Below, piece by piece: positions 42,300-53,324 of a DNA stretch of 64,000 bases. This DNA comes from Pseudopyrenochaeta lycopersici. Its lineage: Eukaryota; Ascomycota; Dothideomycetes; Pleosporales; Pseudopyrenochaetaceae. Made by a program: the position numbers and the translations under genes. The stretch is from NCBI GenBank assembly GCA_003313425.1, contig NHZP01000101.1, positions 18,610-82,609 of the forward strand. Reading direction: 5' to 3'. The stretch's first letter is position 1, and every line of letters begins with the position of its first letter. Under the pieces are notes generated by a model. The model saw only the letters and a program-made list of their open reading frames with translations. It made no database searches and was not told the origin of the DNA.

Positions 42300-42772
42300 A
42301 TGGGTGGGGGCGTAGATCCGTTGTCTATGCTCCCCGCGGAGCTCTGGTTTGCGGCGCTGGAGATATGCGCAGACGGAGTCTCTCTTTCAGAGTTTGTGCG
42401 CCTGGGACAGGTTTGTAAGCTCTTCGCAGCGTGGAGACGCGGGTCTTTAGTTTGCTGGCTGGATGGGCAACCGCCGGTAGTGCATCTTGGTTGTGGGCTG
42501 GTTCGTTCTGTTGAACGATCTATTGCTTATATTATGGACGACGAAGTTGGTCAGTAGGAGTCGTTGGCGGATGCCATATTTGTTGTGTTGCATGTTGTGC
42601 TAATGTAGTTGCAGCGATGCATCGACGTGGCGTGGAGATGTGGTCTACAATACGAAGTGGTACTGAACCGGAGGCGGCGTTCTTTTCTTTTGCGCAGACA
42701 CGGTGGCGGGGACAGCCAGTCTCTAGGGCCAATATACCTGTTGGTGTATATTGGTCAAACGGCAGGGTGTAG
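42300..42772 (+). CDS. F-box protein, two exons (Clink-like role suggested)
   Basis: Exons 42300-42549 and 42615-42772 join in frame to 135 residues; the intron is 65 bases, GTCAGT...CTAATGTAGTTGCAG. Residues 9-45 fit an F-box: SMLPAELWF, then a helix, then LSEFVRLGQVCKLFAAW with the characteristic LP, L...VC and final W. F-box proteins link substrates to SKP1-cullin ubiquitin ligases. Nanoviruses encode an F-box protein, Clink, that also alters the cell cycle; no LxCxE retinoblastoma motif is visible here. The C-terminal exon is basic and unrecognised. Without splicing the protein ends four residues after the donor. Function is inferred from the motif only. Confidence 0.72.
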
Positions 42773-43424
42773 TGCGTGTAGCGTGCTGTGTGGTTGTTTG
42801 TGGATGCGATGGTTCGCAGCGATACTTGCTTTCCCCCGAAAGTTTGCGACTGTCTAGATATTGGTTATAGGTATCTGACGTATAGTCTATCTTTTCGCTA
42901 GGGCTATAAACGACTGATATATCCAGGTCGTGGAACGAATTAGTGTTTGTATTTTGTGGAACAATAAAATCGATTGTCTGTACGTCGTATAATGCTATTG
43001 TATAGGGAACGCGGTTAATAATTGATTTAGTGTTCGCGGCTTGCGTAGCGCGTTATTGTATAGTATGGTCCTTGCTGCTCGGAGGCGCGTTTGTTTATCG
43101 TGTAACGGTCTCTACGGGGATGTATAACGTTAGGTGTAACTGATTTATAAGTAAGTAGGTATAAGTATTTTGTGTTTTATGTTATATGTAAGTAACAGTA
43201 TTTGTTACTGTGAAGTGTGTAATGCTTAATGTACGCAGGTTGTTGAGACGAGGGAGTAGGTTTGTGTACCATTACGATGGAAGTGTTGTTGTGGAACAAC
43301 GAAAAGTCAAAAAGAAATTTTGACCAAGTCCACAGGAACTGTGGCTGGAAGACAGGCTGAGTCAGTGTGGCTCGGGAGAGCACATGGGTTGCTGTGGCGC
43401 GGACTTCGCGCACAGACCAGAAAT

Positions 43425-43478
43425 CAACTTTCTAGTGTGGCGTTTTGCCTATATATGATTCCTTTCACTAGAAAGTTG
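43425..43478 (+). other. Origin hairpin 28
   Basis: Perfect stem, motif at 43450. Gene-free stretch 42773-43952, with an AATAAA signal at 42963-42968; nothing else recognised in 42980-43310. Confidence 0.87.
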
Positions 43479-43761
43479 TCAAGTGGTCACCAGCCTTGCG
43501 CTGGTTACCCTGGACACTTTACCTGTAAGCTCTGGCCGTGACTGGAGGGAACAGCGAAGCGGTAAACTAGAATTAGTTTAGGGCAAGAGACCCCGGTAAG
43601 TAACACGAAGCACGGACTGTGCAGGTCATCTGATCTCAGGTTACCCACATTTTATTCAATCGATGCTTTGATTGGTCTATGAATGTAGACAACATGGAAG
43701 GGGCACTCTGTTGCTCCCTAGGGACTAGTGTGTCTTGGCAAGGACAGCATGGACATCAAAA

Positions 43762-43768
43762 TATAAGA
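43762..43768 (+). promoter_or_regulatory. TATA box of the family P gene at 43953
   Basis: TATAAGA with a GGGGGAGGCCTTCCCCC hairpin after it. Confidence 0.65.
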
Positions 43769-43952
43769 GGGGGAGGCCTTCCCCCGCTCACGGAGTGTTC
43801 TCTACTATGTAGTAACAACGGTACATTACGATTGTATCGCTTGTGTTAGTTTATGGTGTATGCCATTAGGGTTTGGGAACTGGTTTCGTCCCTAAAAACG
43901 AAACAATAGATCATTGAATAGCAGGGAGCTGCGTTCCTTTGGTTAAACAGGT

Positions 43953-44776
43953 ATGTCCTTTTCAAGGCAGCTTGGAGAGCTGGTTGCCCTGTGTGAGCAG
44001 ATCGGCTGTTCTGTTCTGGAGGCGGACAGGGCGTTACTGTCGTGGCTTCGGCATTATGTGTGTGGCTCGATAGGCCACGTTGCCGCTGTGGAGACTGCTG
44101 ACTTGCGGTTTTTATGGGAGCATGTGCATGGTGTGCGCTCTCCATTTCCTTCTTGTAGGGAGGGACTCTGGCTAATACCCTTGTAGTGCTGGTGGAGCAG
44201 CACATTTCAGTCACGTGTGTCTTGCTGGATGGCAAAGTATCCTGGAGGCTTACAGAGGAGACCGGACGGGTTCCTTACATCTCCAGTGGTGTTGGAGTTG
44301 AACACCCTCGTCACCCTCGTGTTATGGTACGGACTGCGTATGCTGTCGTGAAGCTTAGTACACGTTTCTGGGCGGAGACTGTGCAATGGAGTGAAGTGCT
44401 TGTTAGCGAACTTAGTGGTCATTCGCTTTGGGTGATTGAGCATCGGGTTGTCCCCATGCTTGTTGGACTTTTTGGAGAGCAGGCGTGCGGTGTAGAGGCA
44501 CCGCTTGGGAGATATGCAGTGACGCTGTGGGTGCGTCTTGCACAGAATGTTTTTGCGTTGCTGGAGGCTGGTGCCTTTTCCAGTGGTTGTTTGTGTAGTT
44601 GTACGATTTGTGGAGTATGCGATAGTTGCATAACGAATTGCAACCAGGCAGGGCTGTTTGTAGAGCAGTGGAGGTTTTGTGGATTGTTTCCTCTCGGCGA
44701 AGGACACTGGTGGAGCGGCGTTACGGATGCTGTGGGAGATATTCGCAATAGCATCAACTGGTTGTCGTTAAGTTGA
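43953..44776 (+). CDS. Family P protein, divergent, two exons, copy 1
   Basis: Exons 43953-44130 and 44187-44776, 255 residues; 56-base intron GTGTGC...CTAATACCCTTGTAG in the usual phase 1. Exon 1 is unlike MES types (MSFSRQLGELVALCEQIG, RFLWEHVH). Exon 2: VSWRLTEETG, Cys-rich CLCSCTICGVCDSC containing CxC-x5-CxxC, WWSGVTDAVG. Closest in style to the gene at 13868 (G-rich promoter hairpin, VSWRLT). Function unknown. Confidence 0.8.
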
Positions 44777-45021
44777 CTGACAGCTGTTATTATGGGGCAG
44801 CAGTACTAATTTTGTAAGAGTGGGAACATTGGAACAATGAGAAGTTATTATTGCGCAGCTTCATTGTTAAGGGTGGGAGCCCTTCAGATGGAACGTCGAA
44901 CCTTCAAAAAAAAATGCGTAAGTCCATTTTCCGTGTGGCTGACGGTCATGCAGAGTCACGCTGGGTTGCTGTGGCGCGTTTTGCGCACAGACGGGTTGTG
45001 ATGGGCACGGGCCCATTCCGT

Positions 45022-45063
45022 CAACTTTCGAGTGTATATATGATTCCTTTCACTAGAAAGTTG
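45022..45063 (+). other. Origin hairpin 29
   Basis: Short-loop type, CGAG arm, motif at 45035, between tandem copies. Gene-free stretch 44777-45537. Confidence 0.87.
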
Positions 45064-45346
45064 TCAAGTGGTCACCAGCCTTGCGCTGGTTACCCTGGAC
45101 ACTTTACCTGTAAGCTCTGGCCGTGACTGGAGGGAACAGCGAAGCGGTAAACTAGAATTAGTTTAGGGCAAGAGACCCCGGTAAGTAACACGAAGCACGG
45201 ACTGTGCAGGTCATCTGATCTCAGGTTACCCACATTTTATTCAATCGATGCTTTGATTGGTCTATGAATGTAGACAACATGGAAGGGGCACTCTGTTGCT
45301 CCCTAGGGACTAGTGTGTCTTGGCAAGGACAGCATGGACATCAAAA

Positions 45347-45353
45347 TATAAGA
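45347..45353 (+). promoter_or_regulatory. TATA box of the family P gene at 45538
   Basis: Duplicate of the element at 43762. Confidence 0.65.
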
Positions 45354-45537
45354 GGGGGAGGCCTTCCCCCGCTCACGGAGTGTTCTCTACTATGTAGTAA
45401 CAACGGTACATTACGATTGTATCGCTTGTGTTAGTTTATGGTGTATGCCATTAGGGTTTGGGAACTGGTTTCGTCCCTAAAAACGAAACAATAGATCATT
45501 GAATAGCAGGGAGCTGCGTTCCTTTGGTTAAACAGGT

Positions 45538-46361
45538 ATGTCCTTTTCAAGGCAGCTTGGAGAGCTGGTTGCCCTGTGTGAGCAGATCGGCTGTTCTGTT
45601 CTGGAGGCGGACAGGGCGTTACTGTCGTGGCTTCGGCATTATGTGTGTGGCTCGATAGGCCACGTTGCCGCTGTGGAGACTGCTGACTTGCGGTTTTTAT
45701 GGGAGCATGTGCATGGTGTGCGCTCTCCATTTCCTTCTTGTAGGGAGGGACTCTGGCTAATACCCTTGTAGTGCTGGTGGAGCAGCACATTTCAGTCACG
45801 TGTGTCTTGCTGGATGGCAAAGTATCCTGGAGGCTTACAGAGGAGACCGGACGGGTTCCTTACATCTCCAGTGGTGTTGGAGTTGAACACCCTCGTCACC
45901 CTCGTGTTATGGTACGGACTGCGTATGCTGTCGTGAAGCTTAGTACACGTTTCTGGGCGGAGACTGTGCAATGGAGTGAAGTGCTTGTTAGCGAACTTAG
46001 TGGTCATTCGCTTTGGGTGATTGAGCATCGGGTTGTCCCCATGCTTGTTGGACTTTTTGGAGAGCAGGCGTGCGGTGTAGAGGCACCGCTTGGGAGATAT
46101 GCAGTGACGCTGTGGGTGCGTCTTGCACAGAATGTTTTTGCGTTGCTGGAGGCTGGTGCCTTTTCCAGTGGTTGTTTGTGTAGTTGTACGATTTGTGGAG
46201 TATGCGATAGTTGCATAACGAATTGCAACCAGGCAGGGCTGTTTGTAGAGCAGTGGAGGTTTTGTGGATTGTTTCCTCTCGGCGAAGGACACTGGTGGAG
46301 CGGCGTTACGGATGCTGTGGGAGATATTCGCAATAGCATCAACTGGTTGTCGTTAAGTTGA
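45538..46361 (+). CDS. Family P protein, divergent, two exons, copy 2
   Basis: Exact tandem copy of the gene at 43953: exons 45538-45715 and 45772-46361, 255 residues. Confidence 0.8.
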
Positions 46362-46606
46362 CTGACAGCTGTTATTATGGGGCAGCAGTACTAATTTTGT
46401 AAGAGTGGGAACATTGGAACAATGAGAAGTTATTATTGCGCAGCTTCATTGTTAAGGGTGGGAGCCCTTCAGATGGAACGTCGAACCTTCAAAAAAAAAT
46501 GCGTAAGTCCATTTTCCGTGTGGCTGACGGTCATGCAGAGTCACGCTGGGTTGCTGTGGCGCGTTTTGCGCACAGACGGGTTGTGATGGGCACGGGCCCA
46601 TTCCGT

Positions 46607-46648
46607 CAACTTTCGAGTGTATATATGATTCCTTTCACTAGAAAGTTG
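46607..46648 (+). other. Origin hairpin 30
   Basis: Short-loop type on the left; right side of the GAGCAAGTGG variety. Motif at 46620. Gene-free stretch 46362-46953. Confidence 0.86.
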
Positions 46649-46953
46649 AGCAAGTGGTCGGCAGCCTCGTGCTGCCAGCCCTTGCAACTTTACCTGTATG
46701 CGTTGCCCACGACTGGAGGGAGTAGCGAAGCGGTAGACTACTTGTAGGCTAGAGGCAAGAGCCCCTGTAAGCAAAGCAGAGCACGGACGGTGCGGGTCAG
46801 ATGACGCTGCTTTGCACGTGAGGAGCACCCCTGCCCTCACATGCTGTCAGATTTTTCATCTGATTGGGTGCACGGACTTGTGCTTGGCGAGCGGGCATCG
46901 AGGGGCCTGGCAGGCCTTTCTGTCCCTCCTCTTTCCTCTCATTGCATCCCGCA

Positions 46954-47928
46954 ATGAATGGTACATTACGTCCGGATACACGGATGTCCGGTAGGTCGTG
47001 AGCCCTGTATAGGGATTGTTTGCGGAGCAGATTGCTGAGTTTATTTAGCAACGTCTTCTCCCCGTGCGCCGTCGTTGGGCGCAGTCGCGAAGCGTGCAGC
47101 AGCCGGTGCGGCTCCGTCTTTTCGGTGGGGTGGACGCCCACCTGACGTAGTTCTTGCAAGTTTGGTAACGGACAGCGATAACGCGGAGGGCTTTGCAATC
47201 TGGGGACAGGAGCTTGTTCAGCTATGGGTAGCTTCTCTGTTTCCTGCGCAACCAGTTGTGTTCCGCGCAGGGGATCGGGCAGTCTCGTTTGTAAAACGGT
47301 TCGTAGATTGTGTGTTATTTCTCTGCTCGTTTAGAGTCTGTCATGCGGACGTCGCTGACGGAGTACAGTGTTTAGGTGCGCTGAGGTGTCTGTGACCTGT
47401 GAGGTCTCTCCGGAACCGGGCATTCAATGGTGGCTGACCAAGGAGAGCGGTTGCTTGCCTCTCCTTTGTGAGGGATTCGTTAGGCTTCTTGGTCAAGTGA
47501 GTGGGGCGCTTGAGTTAAGGGCACGGAGTGCAGTTTTTGTTGTAAAAGTCTTAGGCCGACCTGGACAATGTCAGGTTCTTGTGGCCCCTCTGACGTTAGT
47601 AAGCGTCCAGTGGTTTGAGGATCAAATTTTGCCTGTGTTGCTCAAGCATGTACGTGAGGGGAACTGGCAGGCAGTTGTTCATATTTGTCACTGGTTACCT
47701 TGTATGTCGTCGCGCGCCCTGCGACCTGGCGAGGATGAGAATGCAGTGCGGTATCGCAGTTGGCGCTATGCCCCGTGTCCTGAGTTTGACACTTGCAACC
47801 TCCCGCCGTATTGGTCTGGTGTTTCGGATGCGGTTGGCGATCTTGGAGACGGTTTTGGATCGTGGATGCGTTGTCCTTGCCATAACATATGTAGTAGGGA
47901 GTCCGTTGGAGATAGAGACAGTGGATAG
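46954..47928 (+). CDS. Family P protein, WMRCPC subgroup, three exons
   Basis: Best model: 46954-46990, 47049-47309 and 47369-47928, 285 residues, the only family member with two introns. Intron 1 is GTAGGT...CTGAGTTTATTTAG (58 bases), intron 2 GTGTGT...CTGACGGAGTACAG (59 bases); both are phase 1. Exon 3 has VSVTCEV, IQWWLTKESG, YWSGVSDAVG and the WMRCPC ending shared with the gene at 18661; the CxC-x5-CxxC cluster is lost. No TATA box is visible. Exon 1 is supported only by splice signals and frame. Function unknown. Confidence 0.7.
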
Positions 47929-48198
47929 TTTACGGTATGTTATTGATTTTGTTTTGTGCAGGGACTGCAATTTTCATTTGGGGTGTAGACGCTAACTAAG
48001 GGATCTTTTTTGTATAGGATGTGTTTTGCAGTATATTATAATATTATATAATATGGCGGAGGCTGGTTGGTAAGGGTGTGAGCCCTTAAAATGGAACATC
48101 AAAAAAAATAAAAATTGGCTAAGTCCAATTTTGTTGTGGCTGGAGGGCCATGCAGAGTCACCTGGGGGTGTGGCGCGGAGAGCGCACAGGCCAGAACT

Positions 48199-48251
48199 CA
48201 ACTTTTCTAGTGTGGCGCAGCCTATATATGATTCCTTTCACTAGAAAGTTG
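48199..48251 (+). other. Origin hairpin 31
   Basis: Loop GGCGCAGCC, motif at 48223, right side of the GAGCAAGTGG variety. Gene-free stretch 47929-48896 unless the upstream frame described at 48626 is used. Confidence 0.87.
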
Positions 48252-48550
48252 AGCAAGTGGTCGGCAGCCTCGTGCTGCCAGCCCTTGCAACTTTACTCTA
48301 AGCTTTGCCTATGAGTGGAACGAATAACGAAGTGTTAAACCACTTGGGGTTTAGAGGCAAAGATCCCTGTAAGCAACGCAGAGCACGGACGGTGCGGGTC
48401 AGATGACGCTGGGTTGCCCACTCTTCTCTCAATCAGTTGTCTGATTGGTCTATGGATATAACTACATGGAATGCGCATACCTCTGCTAACTAGGGACTAG
48501 TGTGTATTAGTAATGCCAAGAGTGTGGACGGACACTTGGACAGACAGAGA

Positions 48551-48558
48551 TATAAGAG
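48551..48558 (+). promoter_or_regulatory. TATA box of the module at 48.2-49.8 kb
   Basis: TATAAGAG in the usual place after CTAGGGACTAG. Confidence 0.6.
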
Positions 48559-48590
48559 GGGTGGCTTCCCCCTCTCCTCCCGTTCTCTGT

Positions 48591-48616
48591 CTTCTTCTTC
48601 TTCTTCTTCTTCTTCT
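48591..48616. repeat. CTT microsatellite
   Basis: About nine CTT/TTC units directly after the TATA box, in the presumed leader; could act as a pyrimidine tract. It could vary in length between copies. Confidence 0.85.
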
Positions 48617-48625
48617 GCTACACGG

Positions 48626-48884
48626 AGTGCAGGTACGTTGCTGGGACAGCTTAGGTTTAGACGAAGTCTCGTTACTGTCTCTGTTGACAGGGCCAGTGGA
48701 GTTCTGGCTGGTTTACGTTGCGGAGCATACGTTTTGTTCTTATTCTGCGGCTGTTTACGCAGATTGTATACTGTGTGTAGCGCAGTTTTTCTATTGGAAA
48801 ACGTACGTTAGTATCCACGTAGGCGGTTGTGAGGGATCACTCCCAGCGTCTGTTTCGTACCAGCGCTTCTTGTGCCCAAGGTGA
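48626..48884 (+). CDS. Open frame without ATG, possible internal exon
   Basis: A frame open to 48884 encodes LTGPVEFWLVYVAEHTF, then SYSAAVYADCILCVAQFF and ends in FLCPR. Its hydrophobic pattern resembles the central part of family P, but there is no start codon downstream of the TATA box. It could be an exon joined by an unseen splice. Low confidence. Confidence 0.25.
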
Positions 48885-48896
48885 ACTTGGTACAGG

Positions 48897-49121
48897 ATGT
48901 CTTCATCTGGAGGTTGTGCGGGGACCGCGCATGAGGATCGTAGTGCGCTGGAAGCTGTAGACGTTTTGGAGGTGCTTGGCCAGGGAGTGGCAGCCGGGGA
49001 GACGGCGGGCAATACGGAGTATCTTGCGCTTCAGGCGGCAGAAATATTATGTTCTGCTCCTCTTGCTCCTCAATCGGCACAGCACGACGATTGCAATGGT
49101 GGTGAAGGCAGGAACAGATGA
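48897..49121 (+). CDS. Unknown 74-residue protein
   Basis: ATG-initiated frame, the only one in this module that starts downstream of the TATA box and reads cleanly. Ser/Gly/Ala-rich start (MSSSGGCAG), a helical middle (LEAVDVLEVLGQGVAAG, EYLALQAAEIL) and a polar end. A GTACGT at 48632 and TTGGTACAG just before the ATG could remove the leader as an intron. Not recognised. Confidence 0.4.
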   Translation: MSSSGGCAGTAHEDRSALEAVDVLEVLGQGVAAGETAGNTEYLALQAAEILCSAPLAPQSAQHDDCNGGEGRNR

Positions 49122-49778
49122 CTGTTGTATAGGGGAGTAGCGCGACCTCTTCTTTTCCAACCAAGTATTGGTGGTGGGGCAGAACAGGTTTAGAAATGTA
49201 GGCAGTGTCTCGTCACATTGTTGTTATACTAGAAGTGTATGTGCAGACTGTACACGTGACTGTAGTCTCTTACTGGGTACAGTAAGTGGAGAAAAGAAAT
49301 AAGAGTAGAAGCGTAGTCTTGGTTTGACTGTGTAAGTAAAATACCCTGCGTTTTAAGGTATTTTTCGTTGCAGGTAGCATTCCTGGGACAGCACAGAAGT
49401 GTGTCTAGTATACAGGTATCTGTATCAGGCGCGAAGCAGTAGTAGAGGATGCGGAGGCAAGGGCGCGTACCCTCTTCTCTCTCCTGCGGTCTCTTGTATG
49501 TTACAGTAAAGTACATTATTATAAGTGTGTTTACCTTTTTCAAATTGCAGAAAAAAAAAAGCTAATGTCGTAATGGCAAGGGCTTTAGTACAATGAAGGA
49601 ATTGTGGTGCAGAGGTCAGTTAGGAAGGGTGTGGGCACCCTTGGGATGGAACACTATTTCCCGAAGAAAAAATGCGTAAGTCCACAGGAACTGTGGCTGG
49701 GGGGGCACACTAAGTCACATGGGTGTGGCTCGGGAGAGTCAGCTGTGGCGCGAATGTTGCGCGCACGGGCCCCTCCGA

Positions 49779-49820
49779 CAACTTTCTTGTGTATATATGA
49801 TTCCTTTCACTAGAAAGTTG
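49779..49820 (+). other. Origin hairpin 32
   Basis: Short-loop type, CTTG arm, motif at 49792. Gene-free stretch 49122-50414: A/T-rich 3' part to 49550, 3' hairpins, origin, folded leader; no TATA box was recognised in 50040-50400. Confidence 0.85.
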
Positions 49821-50414
49821 TCAAGTGGTCACCAGCCTTGCGCTGGAGACCCTGGACACTTTACCTGTAAGCTTTGCCCACGACTGGAGGGAGTACCGAA
49901 GGGTTAGACTACTTGTAGGCTAGGGGCAAAGACCCCTGTAAGCAATACAAAGCACGGACAGTGCGGGTCATCTGACCATGGGTTGCATTTGGGGGGCACG
50001 CTTGGCCCCAATTTCTTTCATCTTTGTCTATGGCCATAGACGTCATGGAGTGGGCTGCCCAGCCGCGCTCATACCGCGGGTCGTACCTTTGTTGCGGAGG
50101 CAATGTTGTTGAGTTGGCGCGTGTGCGCGGCGTGGTTGCACATGCGTGCGGCGTGGTAGCGCTTATTGTTTGTCTCCGTGGGACCATTTTCGGTCCTCTG
50201 TTGGCATGGAGTGCCGTCTTGGAGAGGGCATGTACCCTGGACAATGAAAGTTGTCTTTGCGGAAGGTGGTGCTGTGCGGCGCGGCTCTCTTTTCCACGCG
50301 TCTTAAAGTGGAGCGTTTGCGCGGTTTTTGGGAAGGCATCGAAGGATCTTTTCCCATTCTTTCTTTGTGTAGCGAATAAAGAGACTACAACGGTAATACG
50401 GACGTTTGTTGAGT

Positions 50415-50964
50415 ATGGATACTTGGGGAACCAATTATACTGGCGATGAGCCTACGGTGGACACCGCTGGTTACAGTCGTCGTGCTCCTTCGACGGGGCC
50501 GACTGGGTATTTGGCGAATGCTGAAGGAAGGCCAGGCGCTTTCAATGGGGGTAGTGGAGCTGGCCCTTCGTCTGGTTCAGATGTTGCGGCGCATCTGTTC
50601 AATGGAGTTCGCTTTGTCGGGGGGCCCGGCAGCGTGCAAGGTTCTGCACATAACGCAGTGGAGGTGTGTGATATGTGCTTTTGTTGTATTTGTGTTGTAC
50701 TATGTGTTAACACTCTACATTCAGTCGGGAGCTGGTGCGTCCGGGGGACCTACATCGCGCAGTGTTGTTCCAGTGTCGCGTGGTAATCTCGAAGGTGTGC
50801 TTAGGGATGTGATGGAGCGATGGAACCTTGCGACATTGGATGCGGAAACTGCGAAGCGTTTGGCGGATGTTCTCTCCGAGCGTGTCATGTTAGCAGAAGT
50901 GCGGTTTCTCGCGGCTGCCTATCGGGCTGGATGTGTTGGTGCAGCTGTAGGGCTGCGTAAGTAA
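50415..50964 (+). CDS. Gly/Ser-rich protein with helical C-terminus, two exons
   Basis: Exons 50415-50663 and 50725-50964, 162 residues; 61-base intron GTGTGT...GTTAACACTCTACATTCAG, phase 0. Exon 1 is low in charge and rich in Gly, Ser, Pro (GGSGAGPSSGSD). Exon 2 has an amphipathic helical part (LRDVMERWNLATLDAETAKR, ADVLSERVMLAEVRFL). Unspliced, the frame runs into a Cys-rich hydrophobic tail. Not recognised; a structural role is possible. Confidence 0.6.
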
Positions 50965-51351
50965 TGTTACGTTAACGTGAAGCGGCAGTAGGGTATGCAG
51001 TATTCTATGGGATGCGTCTGAGTACTCTATTAGCTATAGTAGTTTTTGAGTACTCGATTTGGTCTCTACGTAATTTTTAAATGCGTAACGAAGATCCTTA
51101 TTATGGAAATTTGTACTCTGTGAGTAGGTTATTCTGGGTTGAATTACTACTATATATTTTTGTAGTAGGGATGTATACATGTATGTATTTGTGTCAGGAA
51201 CAATGGAGTGTGTTGAGGGCGGAGGTCAGTCAGTAAGGGTGTGGGCGCCCTGGGATGGAACATCAAACCTTCAAGAAAAATGCGTAAGTCCATTTTTGCT
51301 GTGGCTGGAGGTCACGTTTTACCGGGGTGCTGAAAAATTTTTCAGCCACGT

Positions 51352-51405
51352 CAACTTTCTAGTGTGGCGTTTTGCCTATATATGATTCCTTTCACTAGAA
51401 AGTTG
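51352..51405 (+). other. Origin hairpin 33
   Basis: Perfect stem, motif at 51377. Gene-free stretch 50965-51770; GCTGAAAAATTTTTCAGC cassette on the left. Confidence 0.88.
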
Positions 51406-51682
51406 TCAAGTGGTCAGGAGCCTTGCGCTTCTGATCCTAGACACTTTACACGTATGCGTTGCCTACGACTGGAGGGAGTAGCGAAGCGTTAGGCTCCTTG
51501 GAGACTAGAGGCAAGAGCCCCTGTAAGCAATACAAAGCACGGACAGTGCGGATCAGGTGATGTTGGATTGCCACATCTGTTAAATCTATGATTTGATTGG
51601 TCTATCTCCATAGACGCATGGAATGGGCATACCTATGCTCACTAGGGACTAGGTGGTCTTGGCATCGCGCAGGGCAGGAATG

Positions 51683-51692
51683 TATATATAAG
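51683..51692 (+). promoter_or_regulatory. TATA box of the family P gene at 51771
   Basis: TATATATAAG followed by ACAGCTGAGGAGCTGT. Confidence 0.7.
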
Positions 51693-51770
51693 ACAGCTGA
51701 GGAGCTGTGTTCACGGACGTGTTGCACCATTCTAAGGAACCTCGTGCTTTCCTTTTGTTTTTACATTGCG

Positions 51771-52584
51771 ATGGCATCGCATACCGGGCAGCGCACCCTA
51801 GCGAGTAGCGTGCCATCAATAGACAGGCTTGTTTTGGGTAGAAGGGGGGACCCGTTCACAGGGACAGCTGAGAATATTCAATGGATGCGGAGTTACGTGC
51901 CGGGTAGGTTTGTTGCTGTTTCTTTTCATTCTCACTGCAGTGGGGGGGGTCCCAACTGACGGAGTAATAGTGCTTGTAGAGTATGGTGTATCTCTTACCT
52001 TCCATGTGCCATTGTCGGGGAGACAATCTTGGTGGGTGACCAAAGAGAGTGGGCAACCCCCTAGGCGGTGCGTAGAGGAACAGCACACGGAGTGTCTCAA
52101 TAATTACCAGCAGCACGCTGTGCAGCGTAGTATGCGGCAGGCGGTTCTTGTAGTAAAGGTGGAAACCATATATTACGACGAGAGGAATACGATTGTTGTA
52201 TTTGCGGAGCTCTCTCTAGAGACATTGGATGTTCTCTTGTATCGCATCGTACCTTCTCTCATACGGCCGGATGGGCAGATTGTGGAGGCTTTCTATGTCA
52301 ATAGATTGTTCGAGTTGTTGGAGAACGGGTGGTGTAGTACGCGGGTGGACTGCGGATGTTCACGACATACTATATGTGAGCCTTGTGCGTATGTACATGG
52401 TTTTTCATCCAGGTTTGTTAAGTGGCCGAGGTTTTCTGGTGTACGGCCAGTAACTAATTCTAACTGGTTTGGTGGGATCAGTGACGCGGTAGGGGAGGTG
52501 CAACCGTATGGTTTAGATTGGTTATCGTGTCTTATGAGTAGGTGTTACGGTGATAGTTATTACTATTACGAACACGGAGTATAG
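51771..52584 (+). CDS. Family P protein, two exons, copy 1
   Basis: Exons 51771-51903 and 51971-52584, 248 residues; 67-base intron GTAGGT...CTGACGGAGTAATAG. Exon 1 is of the MAS type (MASHTGQ, NIQWMRSYVP) with the start codon in TGCGATGGCATCGCA. Exon 2: GRQSWWVTKESG, CGCSRHTICEPC (CxC-x5-CxxC), WFGGISDAVG, then an unusual Tyr-rich tail (SYYYYEHGV). The whole module recurs at 60853-62438. Function unknown. Confidence 0.83.
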
Positions 52585-52927
52585 TAACGTAGTGGGGATA
52601 GTATAAACTAGGAATGAAGTGTATGTTTATTGTATGTTTTTCAGGATATTATTGGGACTGCAAAGTATATTAATATATGTTGTTTGTATAGCATAGTAAG
52701 TAAGTTTTTGTTGGTAGGTATACAATTGTTTTTTGTACCCGTAGGTACTAATTTAGTAATGGTAGGGCCATTAAAACAATGACTTCTCGTTGTTGCGGAG
52801 CTTGGTTAGTAAGGGTGGGAGCCCTCAGGATGGAACATCAAACCTCTCGAAAAATGCGTAAGTCCATTTTTGCTGTGGCTGGAGGTCACGTTTTACCGGG
52901 GTGCTGAAAAATTTTTCAGCCACGACT

Positions 52928-52980
52928 CAACTTTTCTAGTGTGGCGCAGCCTATATATGATTCCTTTCACTAGAAAGTTG
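52928..52980 (+). other. Origin hairpin 34
   Basis: Loop GGCGCAGCC, motif at 52952. Gene-free stretch 52585-53324. The left 3' region differs from that of the duplicate module (at 62.35 kb) only in the cassette next to the origin. Confidence 0.87.
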
Positions 52981-53260
52981 TCAAGTGGTCAGGAGCCTTG
53001 CGCTCCTTACCCTTGCCACTTTACACGTAAGCTTTGCCTGCGATTGGAGATCGCAACGGAGTGTTAAACTAGAATTAGTTTAGAGGCAATGCACTTAGTA
53101 AGCAGAGCAGAGCACGGACGGTGCGGGTCATCTGACTCTTCTTTGCCACTCTTTTTTTCAATCAGTCATTTGATTGGTCTATGAATGTAGACAACATGGA
53201 ATGGGCACTCCGCTGCTTACTATGTAGTAGTTGGTCTTTGCAGGGTGCAAGAGACAGAGG

Positions 53261-53267
53261 TATATAA
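53261..53267 (+). promoter_or_regulatory. TATA box of the family P gene at 53325
   Basis: TATATAA followed by ACAGGGGAGCTGT. Confidence 0.7.
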
Positions 53268-53324
53268 TAATAACAGGGGAGCTGTTTGTACGGAGTGTCT
53301 TTTTTTCATTCTTTTTGCTTTGCG

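Larger units (their letters stand above)
43450..46620 (+). repeat. Tandem duplication of a divergent family P module
   Basis: Two consecutive copies of a 1585-base module, apparently identical from origin to origin. Confidence 0.93.

Noticed and set aside
50024..50449. A 141-codon plus-strand frame before the Gly/Ser-rich gene
   Set aside because: Its first part is the standard leader hairpin (CTATGGCCATAG), so it lies in regulatory sequence.
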